Shown here piece after piece: positions 1-5,529 of a DNA stretch of 7,282 bases. This DNA is from Chitinophagaceae bacterium (GTDB taxonomy: Bacteria; Bacteroidota; Bacteroidia; Chitinophagales; Chitinophagaceae). Each line of letters opens with the position of its first letter. Positions within the stretch are counted from its first letter, which is position 1. The notes beneath the pieces were generated by a model, which did not search any database, had not been told where the DNA came from, and worked only from the letters and a program-made list of their open reading frames with translations. The DNA lies in contig JAIEQT010000168.1 of assembly GCA_019747455.1 (NCBI GenBank), positions 1 through 7,282 on the forward strand, given 5' to 3'. The position numbers and the translations under genes are program-made.

Positions 1-997
1 TATTAGCGAAGGCTTCTAAGTAGCCTTCAGGATGGCCGCCGGGTGTTCGGCAATTCAATGTGGCATAGGAAGATAAACGATCCCCATAATTACTTCCGGC
101 ACGTAAAATTTGAGTGGGTGCATCTAACCATTTTACAAGTAATGTATTAGGCTCCATCTGCGCCCATTCTAGTCCGCCTTTCTCTCCGTATACTCTTATT
201 TTTAATGCATTCTCTTCACCTGCTGCTACCTGCGATGCCATGAGTACGCCGGCAATACCATTATCAAAACGTAAGAGTACGCTGCCATCGTCATCCAGCA
301 TTCTGCCTTCTACCATAATATTAAGATCGGCGCAGAGCTTTGTAATTTTCGCACCGGTAATATATTCCGCTAAATGCGCGGCATGTGTTCCGATATCTCC
401 CATGCTACCTGCTTTACCCGATTTTTTAGGATCGGTACGCCAAGCGGCTTGTGCATTACCTTCCCGCTCGCTGAGTTTACTCAACCATCCTTGCGGATAT
501 TCTACCCATACTTTTCTGATCTTCCCAAGTACGCCATCGGCTACCATGGCTTTTGCCTGTTTTACCATGGGGTAGCCGGAATACGTATGTGTTAAACAAA
601 GTATCAAACCGGTTTCTTCTACTTTAGCTTTTAGTTGCTTTGCTTCTTCGAGTGTGAACGTGATAGGCTTTTCAATTACAACGTTGAAGCCATGCTCCAA
701 TGCCATCATAGCCGGCGCAAAATGCGCGAAGTTGGGTGTAACGATCGTTACAAAATCCATGCGCTTATCGGCAGGTAATGCAGCTTCTTTGGTGATCATT
801 TCATCATACGTAAGGTAGGTGCGTTCCTGCGGCAGGAAAAGCATTTCGGCCGACTCTTGTGCTATTTGCGGGTTGATGCTTAATGCGCCACATACTAATT
901 CAATCATGCCATCCATATTGGCGGCAAGGCGATGTATTGCACCGATGAAAGCATCTTTGCCTCCACCCACCATACCCATTCTTAATTTTCTTCCCAT
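1..997 (-). CDS. Gfo/Idh/MocA family NAD(P)-dependent oxidoreductase, cytoplasmic, partial (C-terminus beyond left edge)
   Basis: The minus strand is open from an ATG at 997-995 to the window edge, giving 332 residues with no stop. Residues 7-19 form the first beta strand and glycine-rich dinucleotide turn of a Rossmann fold (MGMVGGGKDAFIG). TPNFAHF at 87-93 and the family signature EKP at 109-111 follow; the lysine normally assists hydride transfer. The second domain has WRTDPKKSG at 186-194 and GDIGTHAAH at 200-208, supplying the usual catalytic Asp201/His205 pair. Families of this type run to about 370-390 residues, so roughly 40-60 are missing. There is no signal peptide, which suggests a cytoplasmic enzyme, unlike the Tat-exported relative at the right of the window. 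It is divergent from the TIM-barrel/GMC operon and may handle the imported sugar product. The family is clear; the substrate is unknown. Confidence 0.93.
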   Translation of the reverse strand, partial: MGRKLRMGMVGGGKDAFIGAIHRLAANMDGMIELVCGALSINPQIAQESAEMLFLPQERTYLTYDEMITKEAALPADKRMDFVTIVTPNFAHFAPAMMALEHGFNVVIEKPITFTLEEAKQLKAKVEETGLILCLTHTYSGYPMVKQAKAMVADGVLGKIRKVWVEYPQGWLSKLSEREGNAQAAWRTDPKKSGKAGSMGDIGTHAAHLAEYITGAKITKLCADLNIMVEGRMLDDDGSVLLRFDNGIAGVLMASQVAAGEENALKIRVYGEKGGLEWAQMEPNTLLVKWLDAPTQILRAGSNYGDRLSSYATLNCRTPGGHPEGYLEAFAN

Positions 998-1111
998 AGT
1001 TTTTTATTTGAAGGATTTAAAAGTAAAACAATTCACCGATTATTTTTTTCATTCCTGTATTTCAATTTTTTTTAAACAGAACATACAGTATATTTATTGC
1101 TCCATTGCTAT
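998..1111. promoter_or_regulatory. Divergent intergenic region, probable back-to-back promoters
   Basis: These 114 bases separate two divergently read genes, so promoters for both should lie here. They are very A+T-rich with runs of T. Two 7-of-8 matches to the Bacteroidota -7 consensus TAnnTTTG are visible: TATATTTA at 1089-1096 on the plus strand, and TACTTTTA on the minus strand (complement of 1018-1025). No convincing -33 TTTG sits at the expected spacing for either, so the exact promoters are not established. This is the only gap without a heptamer-type repeat. Confidence 0.3.
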
Positions 1112-1993
1112 ATGAATCAAAAATCTAACAGGCGTTCGGCTTTAAAAGTTTTATTAACCGGATCTGCGGCTCTCGCTGCGGCTCCACTTATACCTACCAG
1201 TGCGGCCTGTTCTCCTTCAACCCAAAGTTTAAAAAATAATATTCAACACGCGGTATGCAGGTGGTGCTTTAATGATTTAACCGTAGATCAGCTTTGCATG
1301 GAAGCCAAAAAAATAGGGATCAAGGGAATTGATTTAGTGGGTCCTAAAGATTGGCCTACTTTACAGAAATATGGATTGGTATCGAGCATGTGTAATGGCG
1401 CAGAGATCAGTTTGGTAAAGGGTTGGAACGATACCTCACTACATGCCACATTGATTAAAAATTATACAGAACATATTGCATTGGTAGCTGCGGCAGGGTA
1501 TAAAAATCTGATTTGTTTTAGTGGTAACCGTAATGGCATGGATGATGAAACCGGATTGAAAAATAGTGCTGAAGGTTTAAAACAAATAATGGCATTGGCT
1601 GAAAAGAAAGGTGTGATCATTCAAATGGAATTATTGAATAGTAAGGTAGATCATAAAGATTATATGTGTGATAGAACTGCCTGGGGTGTTGAATTGTGTA
1701 AGCGTATTGGTTCTCCTAATTTCAAGTTATTGTATGATATTTATCATATGCAAATAGATGAGGGTGATGTGATTCGTACGATAAAAAACAACAAGGATTT
1801 TATCGGGCATTATCATACAGCCGGTGTACCGGGAAGGCATGAGATAGATGACACACAAGAATTATTTTATCCTGCTATTATGCGAGCGATCGTTGAAACG
1901 GGCTTTACAGATTTTGTGGCGCAAGAATTTATGCCTACAGCAAAGGATAAGTTGGCGAGCTTGAAGAAAGCAGTAGAGATTTGTGATGTGTGA
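1112..1993 (+). CDS. Tat-exported TIM-barrel sugar isomerase, hydroxypyruvate isomerase-like
   Basis: This encodes 293 residues from ATG 1112; a TTG five codons upstream is open too, but the ATG puts the signal peptide in the right place. The N-terminus (NRRSALK at 6-12, then an Ala-rich hydrophobic segment to about residue 28) is a twin-arginine signal. Cys33 follows SAA and could be a weak lipobox, so either a cleaved periplasmic protein or a lipoprotein is possible. The rest is a xylose-isomerase-like TIM barrel. Its C-terminal half resembles hydroxypyruvate isomerase (Hyi): ELLNS after Glu173, YDIYHMQIDEGD at 208-219, GHYHTAGVPGRHE at 232-244 and QEF at 271-273. Glu173, Asp209, His235 and Glu272 are the likely metal and catalytic residues. 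True Hyi acts in the cytosol on hydroxypyruvate/tartronate semialdehyde, so an exported protein next to a sugar dehydrogenase more likely isomerises or epimerises an oxidised sugar. It is the first gene of the presumed operon. Confidence 0.9.
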   Translation: MNQKSNRRSALKVLLTGSAALAAAPLIPTSAACSPSTQSLKNNIQHAVCRWCFNDLTVDQLCMEAKKIGIKGIDLVGPKDWPTLQKYGLVSSMCNGAEISLVKGWNDTSLHATLIKNYTEHIALVAAAGYKNLICFSGNRNGMDDETGLKNSAEGLKQIMALAEKKGVIIQMELLNSKVDHKDYMCDRTAWGVELCKRIGSPNFKLLYDIYHMQIDEGDVIRTIKNNKDFIGHYHTAGVPGRHEIDDTQELFYPAIMRAIVETGFTDFVAQEFMPTAKDKLASLKKAVEICDV

Positions 1994-1997
1994 GAGA

Positions 1998-2056
1998 ATC
2001 GTCATTCGTCAGGTCGTCGGGACGTCGGGACGTCGGGACGTCAGACGGATGACGAT
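1998..2056. repeat. Imperfect inverted repeat after the first TIM-barrel gene
   Basis: Bases 1998-2010 pair with 2044-2056 over 13 positions with a single G-T wobble. They enclose a 33-bp loop that holds the 8-bp direct repeats. It starts just after the stop codon at 1991-1993. No T-tract follows the right arm directly, although five A and five T occur at 2071-2080. It may act as an RNA hairpin or mRNA end, or be a by-product of repeat growth. Confidence 0.6.
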
Positions 2057-2070
2057 CAGACGACCCGACG
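2000..2070. repeat. G+C-rich degenerate 7/8-bp tandem repeat, unit CGTCRGG(A)
   Basis: The array begins with 7-bp units CGTCATT and CGTCAGG. It then has three perfect 8-bp copies of GTCGGGAC at 2016-2039, then decays into 7-bp units such as CGTCAGA, CGGATGA and CGATCAG up to about 2070. It is much more G+C-rich than the neighbouring gaps and fills most of the space between the Hyi-like gene and the GMC gene. Every unit keeps a CG near its start. Confidence 0.75.
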
Positions 2071-2082
2071 AAAAATTTTTGT

Positions 2083-2110
2083 AATTCATAATTCATAATT
2101 CTTAATTCAT
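2083..2110. repeat. Heptanucleotide tandem repeat, unit AATTCAT, four copies
   Basis: There are exactly four consecutive 7-bp units. Three are AATTCAT and the third (2097-2103) is AATTCTT. The array ends 7 bp before the ATG of the GMC gene, so it forms the leader where the ribosome binds. No Shine-Dalgarno sequence is present, as is usual in Bacteroidota. A change in copy number would alter only spacing, not coding frame. Confidence 0.85.
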
Positions 2111-2117
2111 ACTCAAA

Positions 2118-3797
2118 ATGGCTGATCAAAATTTCGATGCAATTGTAATTGGTTCTGGTATTAGCGGCGGCTGGGCTGCTAAAGAGCTAACTGAAAAAGG
2201 GCTTAAAGTGTTGATGCTAGAAAGAGGCAGAAACATTGAGCATATCAAAGACTATGTGAATGCGAATAAAGAAGCGTGGGACTATGAGCACCACGATCGC
2301 AAAACGCAAAAGATGATTGCCGACCAGCCCGTACGCAACAGAGATTATCCTTTAAATGAATCTACTTATAAAATGTGGGTAGATGAGAAGGAAAGTCCAT
2401 ATACCGAAACCAAGCGCTACGATTGGTTCAGAGGTTACCATGTAGGCGGGAGATCATTGATGTGGGGTCGTCAGAGCTATCGCTGGAGCGATCTTGATTT
2501 TGAAGCCAATGCCAAAGATGGTATTGCCATCGATTGGCCTGTTCGTTATAAAGATATTGCCCCCTGGTACGATTACGTAGAAAAATTTGCGGGCATTAGC
2601 GGTAACCGTGATGGATTGTCTGTTTTACCTGATGGACAATTTCTGCCTCCTATGGAAATGAACGTAGTGGAGAAAGATGTTGCTGCGCGATTAAAAGCAT
2701 ACTATCAAGAGCAGCGCCACATGATCATTGGTAGAACAGCAAATATTACCCAAGCACATGAAGGTAGAACAGCTTGCCAGTTTAGAAACAAATGCTGGCA
2801 TGGCTGTCCGTTCGGAGCTTATTTCAGCACACAATCATCTACGCTGCCCGCAGCTATGAAAACAGGAAATCTTACTTTGAGACCCTGGAGTATTGTAACT
2901 AAAATTTTATACGATAAGGATAAGAAGCGTGCAACAGGTGTAGAAGTATTGGATGCTGAAACAAATAAGACTTACGAATACAAGGCCAAAATTATTTTCT
3001 TAAATGCTTCTACCCTCAACTCGGCGTGGATATTGATGAATTCGGCAACTGATGTATGGCCTGATGGTTTGGGAAGTAGCAGCGGTGAGTTAGGTCACAA
3101 TATCATGGACCACCATTTAGGTGTAGGTGCCGGTGGTAAGGTAGAGGGTTTTGAAGACAAATATTATTTTGGTAGAAGAGCCAATGGTATTTATATACCC
3201 CGTTATCAGAATCTTGGTGGTAATAAAAAAGATTATCTGCGTGGCTTTGGTTACCAGGGTGGTGCAAGCAGAAGCGGCTGGGGCCGACAAATTGCCGAGC
3301 TTAGCATTGGTGCTGATCTGAAAGAAGCATTAAGCGAACCCGGTGGATGGTCGATGGGTATTGGTGGCTTCGGTGAAGTATTACCAAACCATGATAATAA
3401 AGTTACGCTTAACAAAAACGTAAAAGATAAGTGGGGTTTGAATGTGTTGAATATTGATGCGGAGTTGAAAGAGAATGAATTGAAGATGCGTAAAGATATG
3501 CAAGCCGATGCTATAGAAATGCTTACCAATGCAGGACTTAAAGATGTGAAAGGATATGATGGAAATGCGGTATTAGGAAGAGGTATACATGAAATGGGAA
3601 CAGCGCGTATGGGTGCCGATCCTAAAACATCTGTTGTAAATAAAAACAATCAGATATGGGATGCACCAAATGTGTTTGTTACAGATGGTTCATTCATGAC
3701 TTCAGCCGCTTGTGTAAACCCATCGCTTACTTATATGGCATTTACAGCTCGTGCAGCTGCTTTTGCTGTGGAAGAATTAAAAAAACAAAATCTCTAA
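2118..3797 (+). CDS. GMC-family FAD-dependent sugar dehydrogenase, catalytic subunit (gluconate 2-dehydrogenase / glucoside 3-dehydrogenase type)
   Basis: This is a 559-residue flavoprotein of normal length for the family. It should oxidise a sugar hydroxyl with FAD and pass electrons to a quinone or cytochrome. An N-terminal Rossmann fold is plain: GSGISGG at 12-18 and the ribose-binding acid Glu35 in LERG. GGRSLMWGRQSYRW at 110-123 is the second FAD-contact segment. Cys220, Cys226 and Cys230 (C-x5-C-x3-C, ending CPFGA) sit where the related bacterial FAD glucose dehydrogenase binds a [3Fe-4S] cluster. The C-terminus has the GMC active-site pair: His491 in HEMGTARMG and Asn534 in CVNPSLTYMAF. 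No signal peptide is present. The next gene, 39 bp downstream, encodes a Tat-signal small subunit, so export as a folded heterodimer is likely. Glucoside 3-dehydrogenase is one candidate activity, but gluconate or other polyol dehydrogenase cannot be excluded. Confidence 0.94.
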   Translation: MADQNFDAIVIGSGISGGWAAKELTEKGLKVLMLERGRNIEHIKDYVNANKEAWDYEHHDRKTQKMIADQPVRNRDYPLNESTYKMWVDEKESPYTETKRYDWFRGYHVGGRSLMWGRQSYRWSDLDFEANAKDGIAIDWPVRYKDIAPWYDYVEKFAGISGNRDGLSVLPDGQFLPPMEMNVVEKDVAARLKAYYQEQRHMIIGRTANITQAHEGRTACQFRNKCWHGCPFGAYFSTQSSTLPAAMKTGNLTLRPWSIVTKILYDKDKKRATGVEVLDAETNKTYEYKAKIIFLNASTLNSAWILMNSATDVWPDGLGSSSGELGHNIMDHHLGVGAGGKVEGFEDKYYFGRRANGIYIPRYQNLGGNKKDYLRGFGYQGGASRSGWGRQIAELSIGADLKEALSEPGGWSMGIGGFGEVLPNHDNKVTLNKNVKDKWGLNVLNIDAELKENELKMRKDMQADAIEMLTNAGLKDVKGYDGNAVLGRGIHEMGTARMGADPKTSVVNKNNQIWDAPNVFVTDGSFMTSAACVNPSLTYMAFTARAAAFAVEELKKQNL

Positions 3798-3825
3798 CCC
3801 GAAACTCGAAACCCGAATCTCGTAA
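3798..3825. repeat. Heptanucleotide tandem repeat, unit CYCGAAA, four copies
   Basis: Four 7-bp units follow the GMC stop codon with no spacer: CCCGAAA, CTCGAAA, CCCGAAT and CTCGTAA. The second base alternates C/T in the order C,T,C,T, so the true period may be a 14-bp dimer. The array ends 11 bp before the ATG of the small-subunit gene. A closely related array lies at 4467-4501. Confidence 0.82.
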
Positions 3826-3836
3826 ACTAATATAAT

Positions 3837-4397
3837 ATGAACAGAAGAGAAGCCTTATCTAGTGTAGCCCTTTTATTAGGGGGCAGTATCATAGGAGCAG
3901 AAATGTTTTTATCGGGCTGTAAAAATGCAGCAACAGATGCTGTAGCTTTTACTCCGGAAGATATAGCGCTGCTCGATGAAGTAGCGGAAACCATTCTACC
4001 TAAAACAAATACCCCGGGTGCTAAAGAGGCCAAAGTAGGTGCTTTTATGACCGTTATTGTGCGTGATTGCTATAAACCCGAAGAAGCCAAAGTATTTATG
4101 GAGGGATTGAAAAAGCTGGAAGAAGAAAGCAAGAAAAAACATAGTAAAGGATTTATAGAAAGTAATGCCGAAGAAAGAAAAGCTTTGCTTACTGCTTTAG
4201 ATGCAGAACAGAAAGCATTTCAGGAAAAGAAAAAGCCGGATGAGCTACCGCATTATTTCAGGATGATGAAAGAGCTTACCATATGGGGTTTCTTTACTTC
4301 GGAAGTGGGCGCAACGCAAGTATTGCGTTATGTAGCAGTGCCGGGTAAATATGAAACCATCGATTACAAAAAAGGAGATCGTGCGTGGGCTACTTAG
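3837..4397 (+). CDS. Gluconate 2-dehydrogenase subunit 3-like protein, Tat lipoprotein, small subunit of the GMC dehydrogenase
   Basis: This encodes 186 residues from ATG 3837. NRRE at 2-5 followed by a hydrophobic stretch is a short twin-arginine signal, and LSGC at 25-28 is a good lipobox, so Cys28 is probably lipidated and anchors the protein to a membrane. The mature part matches the gluconate 2-dehydrogenase subunit 3 family: FTPEDIALLDEVAETILP at 38-55 and TPGAKEAKVGAFM at 59-71. A Lys/Glu-rich helical middle follows at about 81-135, then YFRMMKELTIWGFFTSEVG at 140-158. In this family the small subunit partners a GMC flavoprotein and supplies the export signal for both. Placement directly after the GMC gene fits that. 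It carries no cofactor motif of its own. In Caulobacter a comparable small subunit/GMC/cytochrome set (lacABC) is needed for lactose use, which supports a sugar-oxidising role here by analogy only. Confidence 0.92.
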   Translation: MNRREALSSVALLLGGSIIGAEMFLSGCKNAATDAVAFTPEDIALLDEVAETILPKTNTPGAKEAKVGAFMTVIVRDCYKPEEAKVFMEGLKKLEEESKKKHSKGFIESNAEERKALLTALDAEQKAFQEKKKPDELPHYFRMMKELTIWGFFTSEVGATQVLRYVAVPGKYETIDYKKGDRAWAT

Positions 4398-4398
4398 A

Positions 4399-4418
4399 AA
4401 TCTTCAATCTTCAATCTG
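4399..4418. repeat. Short heptanucleotide repeat, unit AATCTTC, 2.9 copies
   Basis: AATCTTC at 4399-4405 and 4406-4412 is followed by the near-copy AATCTG at 4413-4418, directly after the small-subunit stop codon. The second and third units also form the left arm of the inverted repeat described separately. Confidence 0.65.
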
Positions 4419-4458
4419 TGAGAAGTATAGTCAGATTAACGATTCCAGATTGAAGATT
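4406..4458. repeat. Perfect 13-bp inverted repeat between the small-subunit and second TIM-barrel genes
   Basis: AATCTTCAATCTG at 4406-4418 is the exact reverse complement of 4446-4458, with a 27-bp loop. As RNA it would form a hairpin in the spacer. The right arm is followed by ATCAACAAC rather than a T-tract, so it is not a standard intrinsic terminator. It could stabilise an upstream mRNA segment or partly uncouple the last gene. Confidence 0.7.
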
Positions 4459-4466
4459 ATCAACAA

Positions 4467-4501
4467 CACGTATCTCGAAACCCGAAACTCGTATCCCGAA
4501 A
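4467..4501. repeat. Heptanucleotide tandem repeat, unit CYCGWAW, five copies
   Basis: Five 7-bp units run to 9 bp before the ATG of the second TIM-barrel gene: CACGTAT, CTCGAAA, CCCGAAA, CTCGTAT and CCCGAAA. It shares the 13-base string CTCGAAACCCGAA with the array at 3805-3817, so the two are the same repeat family in two neighbouring gaps of the same operon. Confidence 0.82.
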
Positions 4502-4510
4502 CTTTATATC

Positions 4511-5380
4511 ATGCATAATCGTAGAGACTTTTTAAAAACAGCGGGCTTAGCTACCGCAGCTGTAACATTACCTTTTGCCGGAGAAAATAATTTGTTAGCC
4601 AATATGGTGGCACCCAAAAAGCTACCTGCTTTTGGTATTCAATTATGGACGGTGAAAGAAGCTATGTCGGCCGATCCTAAAGGAACCTTGAAAAAATTGG
4701 CGGAGGCCGGCTATAATCATGTAGAAAGTTTTGAAGGGCAGAAGGGCATGTTTTGGGGTATGAAGAATACCGATTTCAAAGCCTATTTAAAAGATATAGG
4801 GTTAACGATCCATTCGAGCCATTGCCAGAACACAGTAGAGTTTGAAAGAAAAGCGGCGGAAGCGGCAGCTATTGGCATGAAGTATTTAATATGTGCGTAT
4901 AAGGGGCCGCAAAAATCGATAGATAATTTCAAGGCGTTTGCGGATGAGTTTAATAAGTGCGGAGAGATTGCCAAGAAAAATGGAATTCGTTTTGCGTATC
5001 ACAATCATGATTATTCATTCAAACCCATGAATGGTGAAGTGCCGCAAGATGTGATGATGAAAGGAACAGATGCTTCCCTGGTAGATTTTGAGATGGATAT
5101 TTACTGGGTAGTGGCAGCCAAAGAAGATCCGCAGGCATGGTTTAAAAAATATCCGAATAGGTTCCGTTTATGTCATATAAAAGATCAAACTAAAAGCGCA
5201 AATGGTGGTATTGAATCTTGTGTACTTGGTAAGGGAGCCATAGATTTCAAAGTCATTTTAAAAACAGGTAAGGCAGAAGGGTTGCAGCACTTCATTGTAG
5301 AACAAGAAGCCTTTACCGGCACCAATCCTGTAGAAGCTGCTATGGCCGATGCAGGGTATATGAAGGAGTTTAGGATTTAG
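4511..5380 (+). CDS. Tat-exported xylose-isomerase-like TIM-barrel protein (sugar phosphate isomerase/epimerase family)
   Basis: This encodes 289 residues from ATG 4511. The N-terminus has a textbook twin-arginine motif, NRRDFLK at 3-9, then a hydrophobic segment to about residue 22 ending PFAG, so the protein should be periplasmic. The barrel starts at about residue 40 (FGIQLWTVKEAM). Family landmarks are HSSHCQ at 101-106, YHNHDYSF at 163-170, FEMDIYWV at 193-200, HIKD at 222-225, GKGAIDFK at 240-247 and VEQE at 263-266. These carry the acids and histidines that normally bind a divalent metal and the sugar (for example His166, Asp196, His222, Glu264 or Glu266). It differs clearly from the Hyi-like barrel upstream, so the two are not a recent duplication. 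It follows the dehydrogenase pair by 113 bp and likely acts on the oxidised sugar, for example by isomerisation, epimerisation or eliminative cleavage. The exact reaction cannot be read from the sequence. Confidence 0.9.
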   Translation: MHNRRDFLKTAGLATAAVTLPFAGENNLLANMVAPKKLPAFGIQLWTVKEAMSADPKGTLKKLAEAGYNHVESFEGQKGMFWGMKNTDFKAYLKDIGLTIHSSHCQNTVEFERKAAEAAAIGMKYLICAYKGPQKSIDNFKAFADEFNKCGEIAKKNGIRFAYHNHDYSFKPMNGEVPQDVMMKGTDASLVDFEMDIYWVVAAKEDPQAWFKKYPNRFRLCHIKDQTKSANGGIESCVLGKGAIDFKVILKTGKAEGLQHFIVEQEAFTGTNPVEAAMADAGYMKEFRI

Positions 5381-5382
5381 AT

Positions 5383-5424
5383 ACGCGTTGCGGATTACGA
5401 GATGCGTGCTTTGAGATAAGATTT
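5383..5424. repeat. Degraded heptanucleotide repeat after the second TIM-barrel gene
   Basis: Six consecutive 7-bp blocks can be laid out from 5383, beginning ACGCGTT, GCGGATT, ACGAGAT and GCGTGCT and fading into A+T-rich blocks. The first four keep CG at the second and third positions and T at the last. The string TTACGAGA at 5395-5402 is the reverse complement of 3818-3825, hinting at the CYCGAAA family in the other orientation, but eight bases is weak evidence. Confidence 0.45.
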
Positions 5425-5427
5425 ATT

Positions 5428-5513
5428 AACCACAGATAACACAAATTCTCTTCACAGATTACACGAATTATTATTCCTTGCTATCTGTGTCATAATCTGT
5501 ACAATCTGTGGTT
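5428..5513. repeat. Long imperfect inverted repeat between convergent genes, possible bidirectional terminator
   Basis: AACCACAGAT at 5428-5437 is the exact reverse complement of 5504-5513. Inside, further CACAGAT-like segments (for example 5453-5459) can pair imperfectly with ATCTGTG-like segments on the right (for example 5483-5489). The 86-bp element lies between the stop codons of two genes that face each other, where an element stopping transcription from both sides would be expected. CACAGATTACACAGATT-type repeats of this kind recur in intergenic DNA of many genomes. Its role as a terminator is inferred from position only. Confidence 0.6.
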
Positions 5514-5529
5514 TAAAGATATCCTTCGA

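Noticed and set aside
114..575. 153-codon open frame on the plus strand
   Set aside because: It overlaps the clearly conserved minus-strand Gfo/Idh/MocA gene and its product is low-complexity Ser/Pro/Ala-rich with no domain signal.
1097..1111. Upstream TTG start for the first TIM-barrel gene
   Set aside because: It would add five residues (LHCY-type) before the twin-arginine signal. The ATG at 1112 gives a normal signal peptide start and needs no rare start codon.
1935..2129. 64-codon minus-strand open frame over the first operon gap
   Set aside because: Most of it is translated repeat sequence from the 7/8-bp and AATTCAT arrays, overlapping the ends of both neighbouring genes. It is not a plausible gene.
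3251..3649. 132-codon open frame on the minus strand
   Set aside because: It lies wholly inside the GMC gene, opposite the conserved active-site region, and has no recognisable protein features.
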